From assembly GCA_030669265.1 (NCBI GenBank), contig DAOVDY010000020.1, positions 1 to 8,413 on the forward strand: a DNA stretch of 8,413 bases, given 5' to 3'. Made by a program: the position numbers and the translations under genes. Position 1 is the first letter of the stretch, and each line of letters starts with the position of its first letter. This document shows positions 1 through 6,743 of this stretch, piece after piece. Below the pieces are notes generated by a model that worked only from the letters and a program-made list of their open reading frames with translations, searched no databases and was not told the origin of the DNA. The DNA comes from Desulfobacteraceae bacterium (GTDB lineage Bacteria; Desulfobacterota; DSM-4660; Desulfatiglandales; B25-G16).

Positions 1-1
1 A

Positions 2-379
2 GCATTTGGACATCAGAAAGATGATTTCATAGAAACATTTTTTTTAAACCTCTTTTTTGCGGGATCAATAGATACAATACAGCCTGTACAGGAATTATTT
101 AACGGAAAGCTCTCCATTATACGGCCCTTTTATCTGTTAAATAAAACTGTTATCAAACGATATGCTGATGAGATGAGATTCCCTGTGATAGATAATGGCT
201 GCCCTACAGCACGATCATCAAAAAGGATGCAGATCAGGTCCCTCCTTTCAAGCCTCTATACAACAAATAAAAAAATAAAAGGAAACATATTTAATGCATT
301 AATGAAAGATTTATTGTTGACCGTTGACCGTTGTCCTTCTATGTTGCTTGATATCCATCAGAAAACAGTGAATGGATAA
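2..379 (+). CDS. TtcA-family tRNA 2-thiocytidine synthetase-like protein, 3' end only
   Basis: This is the C-terminal 125 residues of a PP-loop ATPase; the 5' end, with the SGGKDS loop, lies outside the window. The frame is open from base 2 to TAA at 377-379. The visible part begins with a GHQKDD motif followed by an ETFFLNLFFAG stretch, then IIRPFYLL and FPVIDNGCPT, the order seen in TtcA proteins, which use ATP and an Fe-S cluster to thiolate cytidine 32 of tRNAs. The single Cys in NGCPT sits where TtcA has its third cluster-binding cysteine; the CxxC pair would be upstream. The segment RSSKRMQIRSLL, then GNIFNAL, is the usual tail. After it the protein runs on longer than I expect for the family (MLLDIHQKTVNG). 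TilS or TtuA are less likely because the FFLNLFFAG and CPT segments fit TtcA better. It probably heads an operon with the next gene, 27 nt downstream. Confidence 0.8.
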   Translation, partial: AFGHQKDDFIETFFLNLFFAGSIDTIQPVQELFNGKLSIIRPFYLLNKTVIKRYADEMRFPVIDNGCPTARSSKRMQIRSLLSSLYTTNKKIKGNIFNALMKDLLLTVDRCPSMLLDIHQKTVNG

Positions 380-406
380 CAGACAATTTATTTTAAGGCA
401 CTGAAA

Positions 407-1459
407 ATGAAATTAGGTTTTATTGGACTGCCGCAATCAGGGAAATTTACGATCTTTAAGGCCTTGACTGCTGCGAGAGGAACAATAAGTCAAGAAAAGA
501 TCAAGAAAGGCGATCAGCTTATTGCAACCGTTAACGTACCTGATGAAAGAGTAGATTATCTTAGTAAGACCTATAAGCCAAAAAAAACCATCTATTCTCA
601 GGTAGAATATCTGCTGCCTGGAAAAACAATAGATATCGATCATTCCGCAAGGGAAAAAGAAAATGTCACCCTTAATGCAGTGAGAGTCTGCGACGGATTG
701 ATTCACGTTATAAAAAATTTTCAGATTTTTGGAGGGCCTCCTCCCACACCTGAAGAAGATTTCTTTAAACTGGAATCAGAAATGATAGTAAGTGATCTTT
801 TAGTGGCTGAAAAGAGGGTGGGAAAAATAAAATTAGATGAAAAAAAAGGAAAAAAGATACATGCTGAGGAACCTTCTCTTTTAAAAAGATGTATTGATAT
901 TCTCTCTGAAGATAAGCCATTGAGGGATAATTCTGAAATAGCTAATTCTCCACTTCTAAGAGGTTTTACCTTTTTATCTGCTAAACCCATGCTGGTAATT
1001 TCAAACAACTCAGACGAAGATGAAGATCTACCCATGATGCCTCGTATCCCTAAAAATGTTGAGCTCATGGTAGTTCGGGGTAAATTAGAGATGGAGATAG
1101 GAGAGATGGGGCAAGAGGAGGCGCAGGAATTTTTATCAGCCTTTAATATTGAAGTTTCTCTCCTCGATAGGGTTATCAAGCGCTCCTTTGCTGCATCTGA
1201 CCTCATTTCCTTTTTTACAATTGTAGAAAATGAGGTACGATCATGGTCAATTACCAAAGGTACCTCAGCAATAGATGCTGCTGATCTCATCCATTCAGAT
1301 ATGAAAAAGGGATTTATAAAGGCTGAGGTTCTTCCTTACGATACATTTGCTAAATATGGAAATTTTTCCGAGGCAAAAAAGGATGGCCATGTCAAACTAG
1401 AGGGCAAAGAATATATGGTCCAAGACGGGGACATAATCAAATTTCGATTTAACGTATAA
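407..1459 (+). CDS. YchF-like P-loop protein with TGS domain and degenerate nucleotide-binding motifs
   Basis: A 350-residue protein of the YchF/Obg-related family (YchF is about 363). Seen directly: an N-terminal G-domain start (KLGFIGLPQSGK), a VPDERVDYL segment matching the VPDxRLDxL of YchF, a DGLIHVIKNF strand, a long helical insert at about residues 115-180, and a C-terminal TGS domain (about 265-350) with KGTSAIDAADLIHSDMKKGF, LEGKEYMVQDGD and FRFNV, all close to YchF. True YchF binds ATP and ribosomes and is linked to stress responses. Here the P-loop reads GKFT, with Phe14 where Ser/Thr should bind Mg2+; the G3 DxxG motif is replaced by LLPG (69-72); G4 is NNSD (200-203) instead of NxxE. 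I infer a diverged paralog that may bind nucleotide weakly or not at all, so I give no gene symbol. An AAGG at 395-398, 8 nt before ATG, supports the start. argC follows after 4 nt. Confidence 0.85.
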   Translation: MKLGFIGLPQSGKFTIFKALTAARGTISQEKIKKGDQLIATVNVPDERVDYLSKTYKPKKTIYSQVEYLLPGKTIDIDHSAREKENVTLNAVRVCDGLIHVIKNFQIFGGPPPTPEEDFFKLESEMIVSDLLVAEKRVGKIKLDEKKGKKIHAEEPSLLKRCIDILSEDKPLRDNSEIANSPLLRGFTFLSAKPMLVISNNSDEDEDLPMMPRIPKNVELMVVRGKLEMEIGEMGQEEAQEFLSAFNIEVSLLDRVIKRSFAASDLISFFTIVENEVRSWSITKGTSAIDAADLIHSDMKKGFIKAEVLPYDTFAKYGNFSEAKKDGHVKLEGKEYMVQDGDIIKFRFNV

Positions 1460-1463
1460 GACA

Positions 1464-2531
1464 ATGGCAAAAAAAAAGATACAAGTTGGGCTCATTGGGG
1501 CAACAGGTTATGGTGGGGTAGGTTTGATCGAACTCCTAATAAACCATCCCTCTATTAACATATGTGCTCTTATGGCAAAGCAAGAAACCGGTAAGCCCAT
1601 CAGTGCGGTTTACCCTCATTTAAAAGGATTTTGTGATCTACCAGTTTTTGATCCAGCCGACCCTAAATGTCCACATGACTTTGATATCGTCTTCTATGCT
1701 ACCCCTGATGGAGTTGGCCAAAAAGAGGCAACAAAGTGGTTGAATAAAGGTGTTAAAGTAATTGATTATAGCGGGGACTTTCGTTTTAATGATAAAGAGA
1801 GCTATGCCTCTTATGCTGCCAGAATCGGAAAGCCAAAGGAACATGCTAATCCAGATATTCTCCACTCCACTACCTATGGCCTTCCCGAGTTACATAGAGA
1901 AATAATAGCCAATTCTAAGTTAGTTGGTAATCCAGGATGTTTTGCAGTAAGCTGTATACTCGGGCTCGTACCTGCGCTAAAATTCGGCCTTATAGAAAGC
2001 GAGGGAATAATATTTGATGCAAAAACCGGTGTTTCCGGGGCTGGGAAAACCCCCTCCCCTTTATTTCATTTCCCTGCTCGATATGAGGCTATGAATGCCT
2101 ACAAGGTAACTGGCCATCAACATGTATATGAAATCGAGAGAGAATTATCCCTCATAGCCGATAAAGAACTCAAGGTTACATTCACGCCGCACGTTATTCC
2201 AGTGAGCAGAGGGATTATCACAACTATTTATGCTACTATTACCGCTAATGCAAATATGGAAAACTTGAGAGAGGCTTATGAGACAATGTATGGCAAGGAG
2301 CCATTTATCAGGATATTTAGCCATGGAGAGGTTTTAAGTAGCACTGATGTGAGGGGAAGCAACTTCTGTAACATCTCGCTCACTATAGATTCAAGAACAG
2401 GGAAATTGATTGTAATCAGCGTGATTGATAATTTAGTGAAAGGTCAGGCAGGTAATGCCTTGCAGAATATGAATATCATGATGCACATAGAGGAAACTGC
2501 TGGTCTGATGTATCCTGGAAACTTTCCTTAA
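1464..2531 (+). CDS. argC: N-acetyl-gamma-glutamyl-phosphate reductase
   Basis: A 355-residue cytosolic enzyme that reduces N-acetylglutamyl-5-phosphate to the semialdehyde with NADPH, the third step of arginine (ornithine) synthesis. The N-terminal dinucleotide-binding motif is GATGYGG (12-18). The catalytic Cys159 lies in VGNPGCFA, preceded by STTYGLPEL (135-142). SGAGK follows at 191-195, and the active-site histidine region GHQHVYEIE starts at 217. The C-terminus has the NLVKGQAGNALQN segment typical of ArgC. Length and motif order match the long (type 1) bacterial form and nothing looks broken. The ATG is 4 nt after the stop of the YchF-like gene, with no clear Shine-Dalgarno, suggesting translational coupling. 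No other arg gene is in the window, so the arginine pathway seems dispersed. The gene ends 30 nt from the stop of the converging ATPase gene. Confidence 0.97.
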   Translation: MAKKKIQVGLIGATGYGGVGLIELLINHPSINICALMAKQETGKPISAVYPHLKGFCDLPVFDPADPKCPHDFDIVFYATPDGVGQKEATKWLNKGVKVIDYSGDFRFNDKESYASYAARIGKPKEHANPDILHSTTYGLPELHREIIANSKLVGNPGCFAVSCILGLVPALKFGLIESEGIIFDAKTGVSGAGKTPSPLFHFPARYEAMNAYKVTGHQHVYEIERELSLIADKELKVTFTPHVIPVSRGIITTIYATITANANMENLREAYETMYGKEPFIRIFSHGEVLSSTDVRGSNFCNISLTIDSRTGKLIVISVIDNLVKGQAGNALQNMNIMMHIEETAGLMYPGNFP

Positions 2532-2561
2532 TAATGTCTGTTGGTAGTTGTCAGCAGTCCG

Positions 2562-4883
2562 TTACATACAAACCTTTCTTACCTGCATAAGATCAGTTTG
2601 ACCAAGGAATATTTTTCTTATCCCATCTTGCATCAAGGTTCTCATTCCATCAGCTATGGCTTGTTCCCTAATTTCCTCCATCCTAGCCTTATTTTGAATC
2701 AGGGACTTCATTTTATCCGTTCCTACCAGTATTTCAACAAGTGCCGTTCTTCCTTTATAACCAGTATTTTGACATTTTTGGCAGCCTTTGGGCCCATAAA
2801 GTTTTAGATCATTGCTGTATGAAATTTTCAAGGCATCAAAATCACCATTATATGCCCTGATCAATAATTCAAAGTCTTCTTTAGAGGGATGGTAAGCTTC
2901 TTTGCAATCTTTGCACAAGGTTCTTACCAGTCTCTGTGCAAGAATACCCAAAAGGGCATCGGAAAAATTAAAGGGATCCATTCCCATATCAAGCAATCGA
3001 GTAATTGTTTCAGGAGCACTGTTAGTATGAAGGGTTGAAAAAACTAGGTGACCGGTAAGAGATGCCTCAATTCCTGTGGAAACAGTCTCTTCATCCCTCA
3101 TTTCCCCAACCATTATTACATCTGGATCCGCCCGCAAGAAGGACCTCATAGCGGATGCAAAATTAAGTCCTATTTTTGGCAGCATCTGAACTTGGCGAAG
3201 ACCTTCCTGTGTGATTTCCACTGGATCTTCTGCAGTCCAAATCTTTGTCTCAGGTTTGTTAATAAAATGCAAAGCTGAATGGAGTGTGGTAGTTTTACCA
3301 CTACCAGTGGGGCCTACCACAAGCACTATGCCATAAGGCTTCTCTATCAATCCGAGGAATTCGTTATAATCTCTCTCGTTCATACCCATCTTATCCAATG
3401 GCAGAGGTTCACCTGCAGTCAGTATTCTCATGACAACATCTTCATTTCCCCCTGCAGTCGGGATGGTGGCTACCCTCAATTCGATATCAAGCGGGGCATA
3501 TTTTTTGAATGGTATCTTGCCATCCTGAGGAAGACGGCGCTCCGCAATATCCAAAGTACTCATGATCTTTATCCGTGAACTCATAGCAGCCTTATATGTA
3601 TACGGTATAGTCTGGTATAACTGGCACAATCCATCAATCCTGAATCTGATTACGGCATCTGCTTTGCCTAACCTGGGTTCTATATGGATATCAGAGGCTC
3701 CCCTATTATAGGCATCGACAATCATCTTATTTACTAATTGTACTATGGCCCCGTCTTCTTCAGTAACTCCTTCAAGTTCTTCATCTAATGCCTCTTCACC
3801 ACTATCTAATTGCCCGAGGATCTCTTCGATGCTCCCTCCTGACTCACCCATAATACTCGATCTCTTGACATCAAAGAAATGGTCAATCATCTTAATAATA
3901 TCTTCCCTTAGCGAGACACAAAATTCAAAGTCTTTACCGAAAATAAGCCCTTTCACTGCGTCTTGCCCGGGTAAATAATTCGGATTTTCCATTGCTATTA
4001 CTATCGTTGAGTCAGATTGTGCCACTGGAACAAAGAGGTTATTTTTTAGGTACGTTGGCCTAAGGCCTTTCAGCAACTGTCCAGGAATAACCATTCTTTC
4101 ATCATATGGTATAAACCGTGTGTTAAAAAACATGCTTAAAGACTTTCCGATATCTTCTTTCGTTACATGAAAATCATTCATAAGGATGTTCTCTACACTA
4201 CCCTTTGTCTTCCGTGCCAGAGCCATAGCTTGTTCCAGGTCTTTGTGGTTAATAATATTATTAGTAATAAGATAATCAAATTTTGTCTTTTTGGTCTGTT
4301 GCTTTATCCGCTGGTGGTTGTAGAAGGCAATCCCTAAAACCTTAGCTATCTCAGTAGCAGATTTCTGGTCTTCCAATGTAAAATGTTTGCCACCTACCTT
4401 ATTGATAAGTTGAACCACACCCAATAGATATTTACTAAACTTAATAGGTGCGACTAACACCTGTTCCGTTTTATAACCCGTTTTTTCATCCCAGCTCCTA
4501 TCAAATGTCAATTCAGGATTTATCTTCTTCAATTCGTTATTATCATAGGCATTTACAATATTTATCACTTTTCCTGATGTACCACAATAACCTGAAAGGC
4601 TTTTATCATTAATTGGGACTCTTATTTCGCTTACTTCTTCACCTGACTTAAATCTTGAAACAATCTCCTTATTAGCACCATCCACTACGTATATAGTTAT
4701 GCGGTCAGCATCAAAGACAGAGAGGATGCTTTCCCTCAAATTAATCAATATGTCGTCAATGTCCTTAGAGGCATTGATTTTATTCGTAATATAATTAAGT
4801 TTTTTACTGAATTGAAGCTCCCTCTGTAAAGCTTCTACATTGCCCGCTTTTTCTTTTGTATCTTGTGTTTTAGGAAGCGCCAT
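2562..4883 (-). CDS. GAF-domain GspE/PilB-family assembly ATPase (type II secretion / type IV pilus motor)
   Basis: A 773-residue cytoplasmic hexameric motor-type ATPase with an added sensor. Domains: a short coiled-coil-like start (10-30); GAF domain (about 30-190) ending in GVVQLINK and FTLEDQ; an MshEN-like N1 domain (about 198-335); an acidic linker (353-377); the N2 domain from VNKMIVDAYNRGASDIHIEP; and the T2SSE ATPase core. Walker A is GPTGSGKT (524-531), the Asp box AEDPVE (551-556), Walker B VIMVGE (589-594) and the His box TGHLVFSTLHTN (610-621). The zinc-binding tetracysteine is C657xxC660 and C701xxC704, typical of GspE/PilB and absent from PilT, so an assembly (extension or secretion) motor is favoured over a retraction motor. 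The usual family length is about 500-570; the surplus is the GAF domain. The start was set at the ATG preceded by AAGGTG; a GTG three codons upstream lacks its own site. It is an orphan: no pilin, PilC or secretin gene is nearby. Confidence 0.93.
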   Translation of the reverse strand: MALPKTQDTKEKAGNVEALQRELQFSKKLNYITNKINASKDIDDILINLRESILSVFDADRITIYVVDGANKEIVSRFKSGEEVSEIRVPINDKSLSGYCGTSGKVINIVNAYDNNELKKINPELTFDRSWDEKTGYKTEQVLVAPIKFSKYLLGVVQLINKVGGKHFTLEDQKSATEIAKVLGIAFYNHQRIKQQTKKTKFDYLITNNIINHKDLEQAMALARKTKGSVENILMNDFHVTKEDIGKSLSMFFNTRFIPYDERMVIPGQLLKGLRPTYLKNNLFVPVAQSDSTIVIAMENPNYLPGQDAVKGLIFGKDFEFCVSLREDIIKMIDHFFDVKRSSIMGESGGSIEEILGQLDSGEEALDEELEGVTEEDGAIVQLVNKMIVDAYNRGASDIHIEPRLGKADAVIRFRIDGLCQLYQTIPYTYKAAMSSRIKIMSTLDIAERRLPQDGKIPFKKYAPLDIELRVATIPTAGGNEDVVMRILTAGEPLPLDKMGMNERDYNEFLGLIEKPYGIVLVVGPTGSGKTTTLHSALHFINKPETKIWTAEDPVEITQEGLRQVQMLPKIGLNFASAMRSFLRADPDVIMVGEMRDEETVSTGIEASLTGHLVFSTLHTNSAPETITRLLDMGMDPFNFSDALLGILAQRLVRTLCKDCKEAYHPSKEDFELLIRAYNGDFDALKISYSNDLKLYGPKGCQKCQNTGYKGRTALVEILVGTDKMKSLIQNKARMEEIREQAIADGMRTLMQDGIRKIFLGQTDLMQVRKVCM

Positions 4884-4889
4884 CTCTTT

Positions 4890-4895
4890 CACCTT
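4890..4895 (-). promoter_or_regulatory. Shine-Dalgarno site deciding the start of the GAF-ATPase gene
   Basis: On the minus strand AAGGTG lies 6 nt upstream of the ATG at 4883-4881, an ideal spacing. The alternative in-frame GTG at 4892-4890 overlaps this site and has no purine-rich site of its own, so the ATG is preferred. Confidence 0.7.
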
Positions 4896-4972
4896 TTACA
4901 GTAAATAATTTTAACATTACTAAATACCATATATTTTACATTTTTTCCAGATTATTTAATTTCATTTTTCAT

Positions 4973-5001
4973 TTGAAAAAATTGCACTGATCACATAAAA
5001 A
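4973..5001 (+). promoter_or_regulatory. Candidate sigma-70-type promoter for tatD-maf
   Basis: TTGAAA (4973-4978, 5 of 6 to TTGACA) is followed after a 17-nt spacer by TAAAAA (4996-5001, 4 of 6 to TATAAT). It sits in the 184-nt very AT-rich divergent gap between the ATPase gene and tatD and would give a leader of about 60 nt. In DNA this AT-rich such matches arise by chance, so the call is weak. I saw no convincing counterpart facing the ATPase gene. Confidence 0.3.
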
Positions 5002-5067
5002 TATAAACGCCTAAATTTAAGAAAGTAAATCTATGTAACTTTAGCACACTTTAATTTTTACCTTGTC

Positions 5068-5844
5068 ATGTTAATTGATTCTCATGCGCATTTGGATATG
5101 AAGCAGTTTGACTCTGATAGAGATCAGGTTATTGATAGGGCCTTATCTGCTGATGTGAGACATATAATTACCGTAGGTATTGATATTAAAAGTTCTCTTA
5201 ATGCAGTGAAATTAACCACACACTATCCCCCTATTTTTGCCACAATAGGAATTCATCCCCACAATGCTGATAATGCAAATAATAATGATCTTGAGCAAAT
5301 AGCATTAATAGCACAACAAGATAAAATTATTGCCATCGGTGAAATAGGACTTGATTTTTTCCACAACCGCTCAGCCAGACAAAAACAAATAGAGGTGTTT
5401 ATACAACAGCTTGCCATTGCTATCTCTCTTGATCTCCCTGTTGTAATTCATGACAGGGAAGCCCACACAAATACCCTCAATATACTATCCTCTTTCAAAA
5501 AAAGCGGGCTGAAAGGCATGATACACTGTTTTTCAGGGGACTACAACCTGGCTAAAACATTTATTGACATGGGGTATTACATTTCTATTCCTGGTACTGT
5601 AACATTCAACAATGCGAGCCAGATCCAGGATGTTGCCAGAAGAGTTCCTTTGAATAGAATGCTTCTAGAAACAGATGCTCCCTTTCTTGCCCCTACACCG
5701 TACAGAGGCAATAGAAATGAACCAGGCTATGTTACCCATACCGCACAAAAAATAGCAAAGCTAAGAGACGTCTCTTTTGAGGAGATATCGTATCAAACAA
5801 GTAAAAATGTCTGCCAACTGTTTAACCTTTCTTTTCCTGAATGA
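5068..5844 (+). CDS. tatD: TatD-family metal-dependent hydrolase / DNase
   Basis: A 258-residue TIM-barrel amidohydrolase-type enzyme of the TatD/YcfH family: metal-dependent cytosolic nucleases with DNase activity and proposed roles in DNA repair and quality control. All expected metal ligands are visible: H6 and H8 in DSHAHLD, E92 in GEIGLDF, H128 in VVIHDRE, H153 in MIHCFSG and D203 in LETDAPFLAP. PYRGNRNEPG (211-220) follows as usual. The length is normal for the family. The start is fixed by the canonical N-terminus MLIDSHAHLD, yet the bases before the ATG (ttaccttgtc) contain no Shine-Dalgarno-like site. Its TGA overlaps the start of the downstream maf gene. Within the family, YcfH-like and TatD-like members cannot be separated from sequence by eye, so the symbol is a family-level one. 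Confidence 0.94.
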   Translation: MLIDSHAHLDMKQFDSDRDQVIDRALSADVRHIITVGIDIKSSLNAVKLTTHYPPIFATIGIHPHNADNANNNDLEQIALIAQQDKIIAIGEIGLDFFHNRSARQKQIEVFIQQLAIAISLDLPVVIHDREAHTNTLNILSSFKKSGLKGMIHCFSGDYNLAKTFIDMGYYISIPGTVTFNNASQIQDVARRVPLNRMLLETDAPFLAPTPYRGNRNEPGYVTHTAQKIAKLRDVSFEEISYQTSKNVCQLFNLSFPE

Positions 5845-6482
5845 TGAGCCACCATCCTATTGATAAAAATAATCCGCTTGTGCTGGCTTCAACCTCACCG
5901 AGGCGAAGAGCCATTCTGAACCAGATTGGGATTCCTTTTGAGCCAGTTGGAAGTATGATTGAAGAGGTCCATTACGAAAAAATACAACCGGCAGATATTG
6001 CCTGTCAGATGGCTGCGCAAAAGGTTGAATCAGTACAGCATGTTTATAAGAATCGCTGGATACTTGGTGCCGATACGATAGTGGTAATAGATAAGACCAT
6101 TTTTGGGAAGCCAAATGATTCTGGTGGGTGCAAGGAGATGCTTTCCTGCTTGAAAGGAAAAACTCATACGGTAATTACCGGGTTCTGCATTCATCATCCA
6201 GAACGAAAAGCAGTGCATCTTGAGGCAGTTATCACAAAGGTAAAAATAAAGGAATTGAGTGATATCGAAATCGAAGCCTATATTAAAACAGGCGAACCTT
6301 TTGGAAAGGCAGGTGCCTATGCCATCCAAGGGATTGGCTCTTTTATGATCGAAAAAATCAATGGATCATACACCAATGTAGTTGGATTACCAGTATGTGA
6401 GGTTGTAAGTGCTCTTGTTAAGTGCGGGGGGCTTACAGGCTTCCCTCTTACGTTTTCCTTTTCCTCTGCCAATAAAAAATAA
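5841..6482 (+). CDS. maf: Maf-family nucleoside triphosphate pyrophosphatase
   Basis: A 213-residue Maf/HAM1-fold enzyme. The family hydrolyses non-canonical or selected NTPs (dTTP, UTP, modified pyrimidines) to NMP and pyrophosphate, as house-cleaning or in septum-linked roles. Motifs seen: LASTSPRRRAIL (15-26) with the SxRR signature, LGADTIVV (75-82) with conserved Asp78, FGKPND (88-93), KGKTHTVITGF (105-115), and GEPFGKAGAYAIQG (151-164) followed by INGSYTNVVGLP. The GKAG form in place of the common DKAG occurs in part of the YhdE-like branch, so dTTP/UTP pyrophosphatase activity is the best guess. The ATG at 5841 overlaps the tatD stop by 4 nt (ATGA); a second ATG at 5844 directly follows and is equally possible. 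Both imply translational coupling with tatD. The last about 20 residues, rich in Phe and Ser, are a family-variable tail. Confidence 0.93.
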   Translation: MMSHHPIDKNNPLVLASTSPRRRAILNQIGIPFEPVGSMIEEVHYEKIQPADIACQMAAQKVESVQHVYKNRWILGADTIVVIDKTIFGKPNDSGGCKEMLSCLKGKTHTVITGFCIHHPERKAVHLEAVITKVKIKELSDIEIEAYIKTGEPFGKAGAYAIQGIGSFMIEKINGSYTNVVGLPVCEVVSALVKCGGLTGFPLTFSFSSANKK

Positions 6483-6534
6483 CCCTCGACCAACGAGATA
6501 TCTTTTAACTACTATATTTAACAGGCTTTCTTGC

Positions 6535-6563
6535 TTGACACACAATTCTCATTTCACTATTCT
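6535..6563 (+). promoter_or_regulatory. Candidate sigma-70-type promoter upstream of the channel gene
   Basis: A perfect TTGACA (6535-6540), a 17-nt spacer, then TATTCT (6558-6563, 4 of 6). This is the strongest sigma-70-like match I found in the window. It would start a transcript near 6570 with a leader of about 170 nt before the channel ATG. Confidence 0.5.
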
Positions 6564-6652
6564 TTTCTATCACAAAGAGGAATTTTTTAAGCCTCCCAGG
6601 ATCTACTATTATGCTTTTTTCCTTAATTGATTTTTAAGTAGTGCCATACACA

Positions 6653-6661
6653 TGGTAAAAT
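6653..6661 (+). promoter_or_regulatory. Candidate extended -10 promoter nearer the channel gene
   Basis: TGGTAAAAT fits the extended -10 form TGnTAnAAT. No good -35 lies at 16-18 nt upstream. If used, the leader would be about 75 nt. It may act as an alternative to the promoter about 100 nt upstream. Confidence 0.3.
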
Positions 6662-6730
6662 ATTTCATGACACCCGGTTTAATGACATTCTCAGCTTAGA
6701 TATAAGAGGCAATAGCCAATTCTAAATACT

Positions 6731-6735
6731 GGAGA
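6731..6735 (+). promoter_or_regulatory. Ribosome binding site of the channel gene
   Basis: GGAGA lies 8 nt before the ATG at 6744. It is one of the clearest Shine-Dalgarno sites in this window and fixes the start of the MscS-type gene. Confidence 0.7.
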
Positions 6736-6743
6736 ATCTTACC

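Noticed and set aside
721..1290. A 189-codon minus-strand open frame opposite the YchF-like gene.
   Set aside because: The plus-strand frame has clear family motifs along its whole length; the antisense product has Ser-rich composition with no motif.
1904..1918. A 15-nt exact match (aatagccaattctaa) between argC and the leader of the channel gene (6711-6725).
   Set aside because: One copy is coding sequence for a normal ArgC segment; in AT-rich DNA of this length a single such match can be chance, and no flanking similarity exists.
2538..2557. Small hairpin (CTGTTG with CAGCAG, one G-U pair, 8-nt loop) in the gap between argC and the converging ATPase gene, as a bidirectional terminator.
   Set aside because: The stem is only 6 bp with a wobble pair, and no T-run follows on either strand.
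3745..3978. Serine-rich plus-strand open frame opposite the ATPase gene.
   Set aside because: It is the antisense of the acidic Glu/Asp-rich linker of the real gene, which gives Ser/Pro runs as a reading artefact.
4980..4999. Possible CRP-type operator around tgatcaca in the divergent gap, tempting because of the cyclic-nucleotide theme.
   Set aside because: Only one half-site (TCACA, 4991-4995) is present; the expected TGTGA half 6 nt upstream is absent.
6485..6506. CTCG-ACCAA-CGAG hairpin followed by a short T-run after maf, as a terminator.
   Set aside because: A 4-bp stem with the CTTTT placed several bases away is too weak to call an intrinsic terminator.
6409..6630. Open frame of 73 codons overlapping the maf 3' end and running into the gap.
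   Set aside because: It starts inside maf in another frame, has no ribosome site, low-complexity composition and no recognisable domain.
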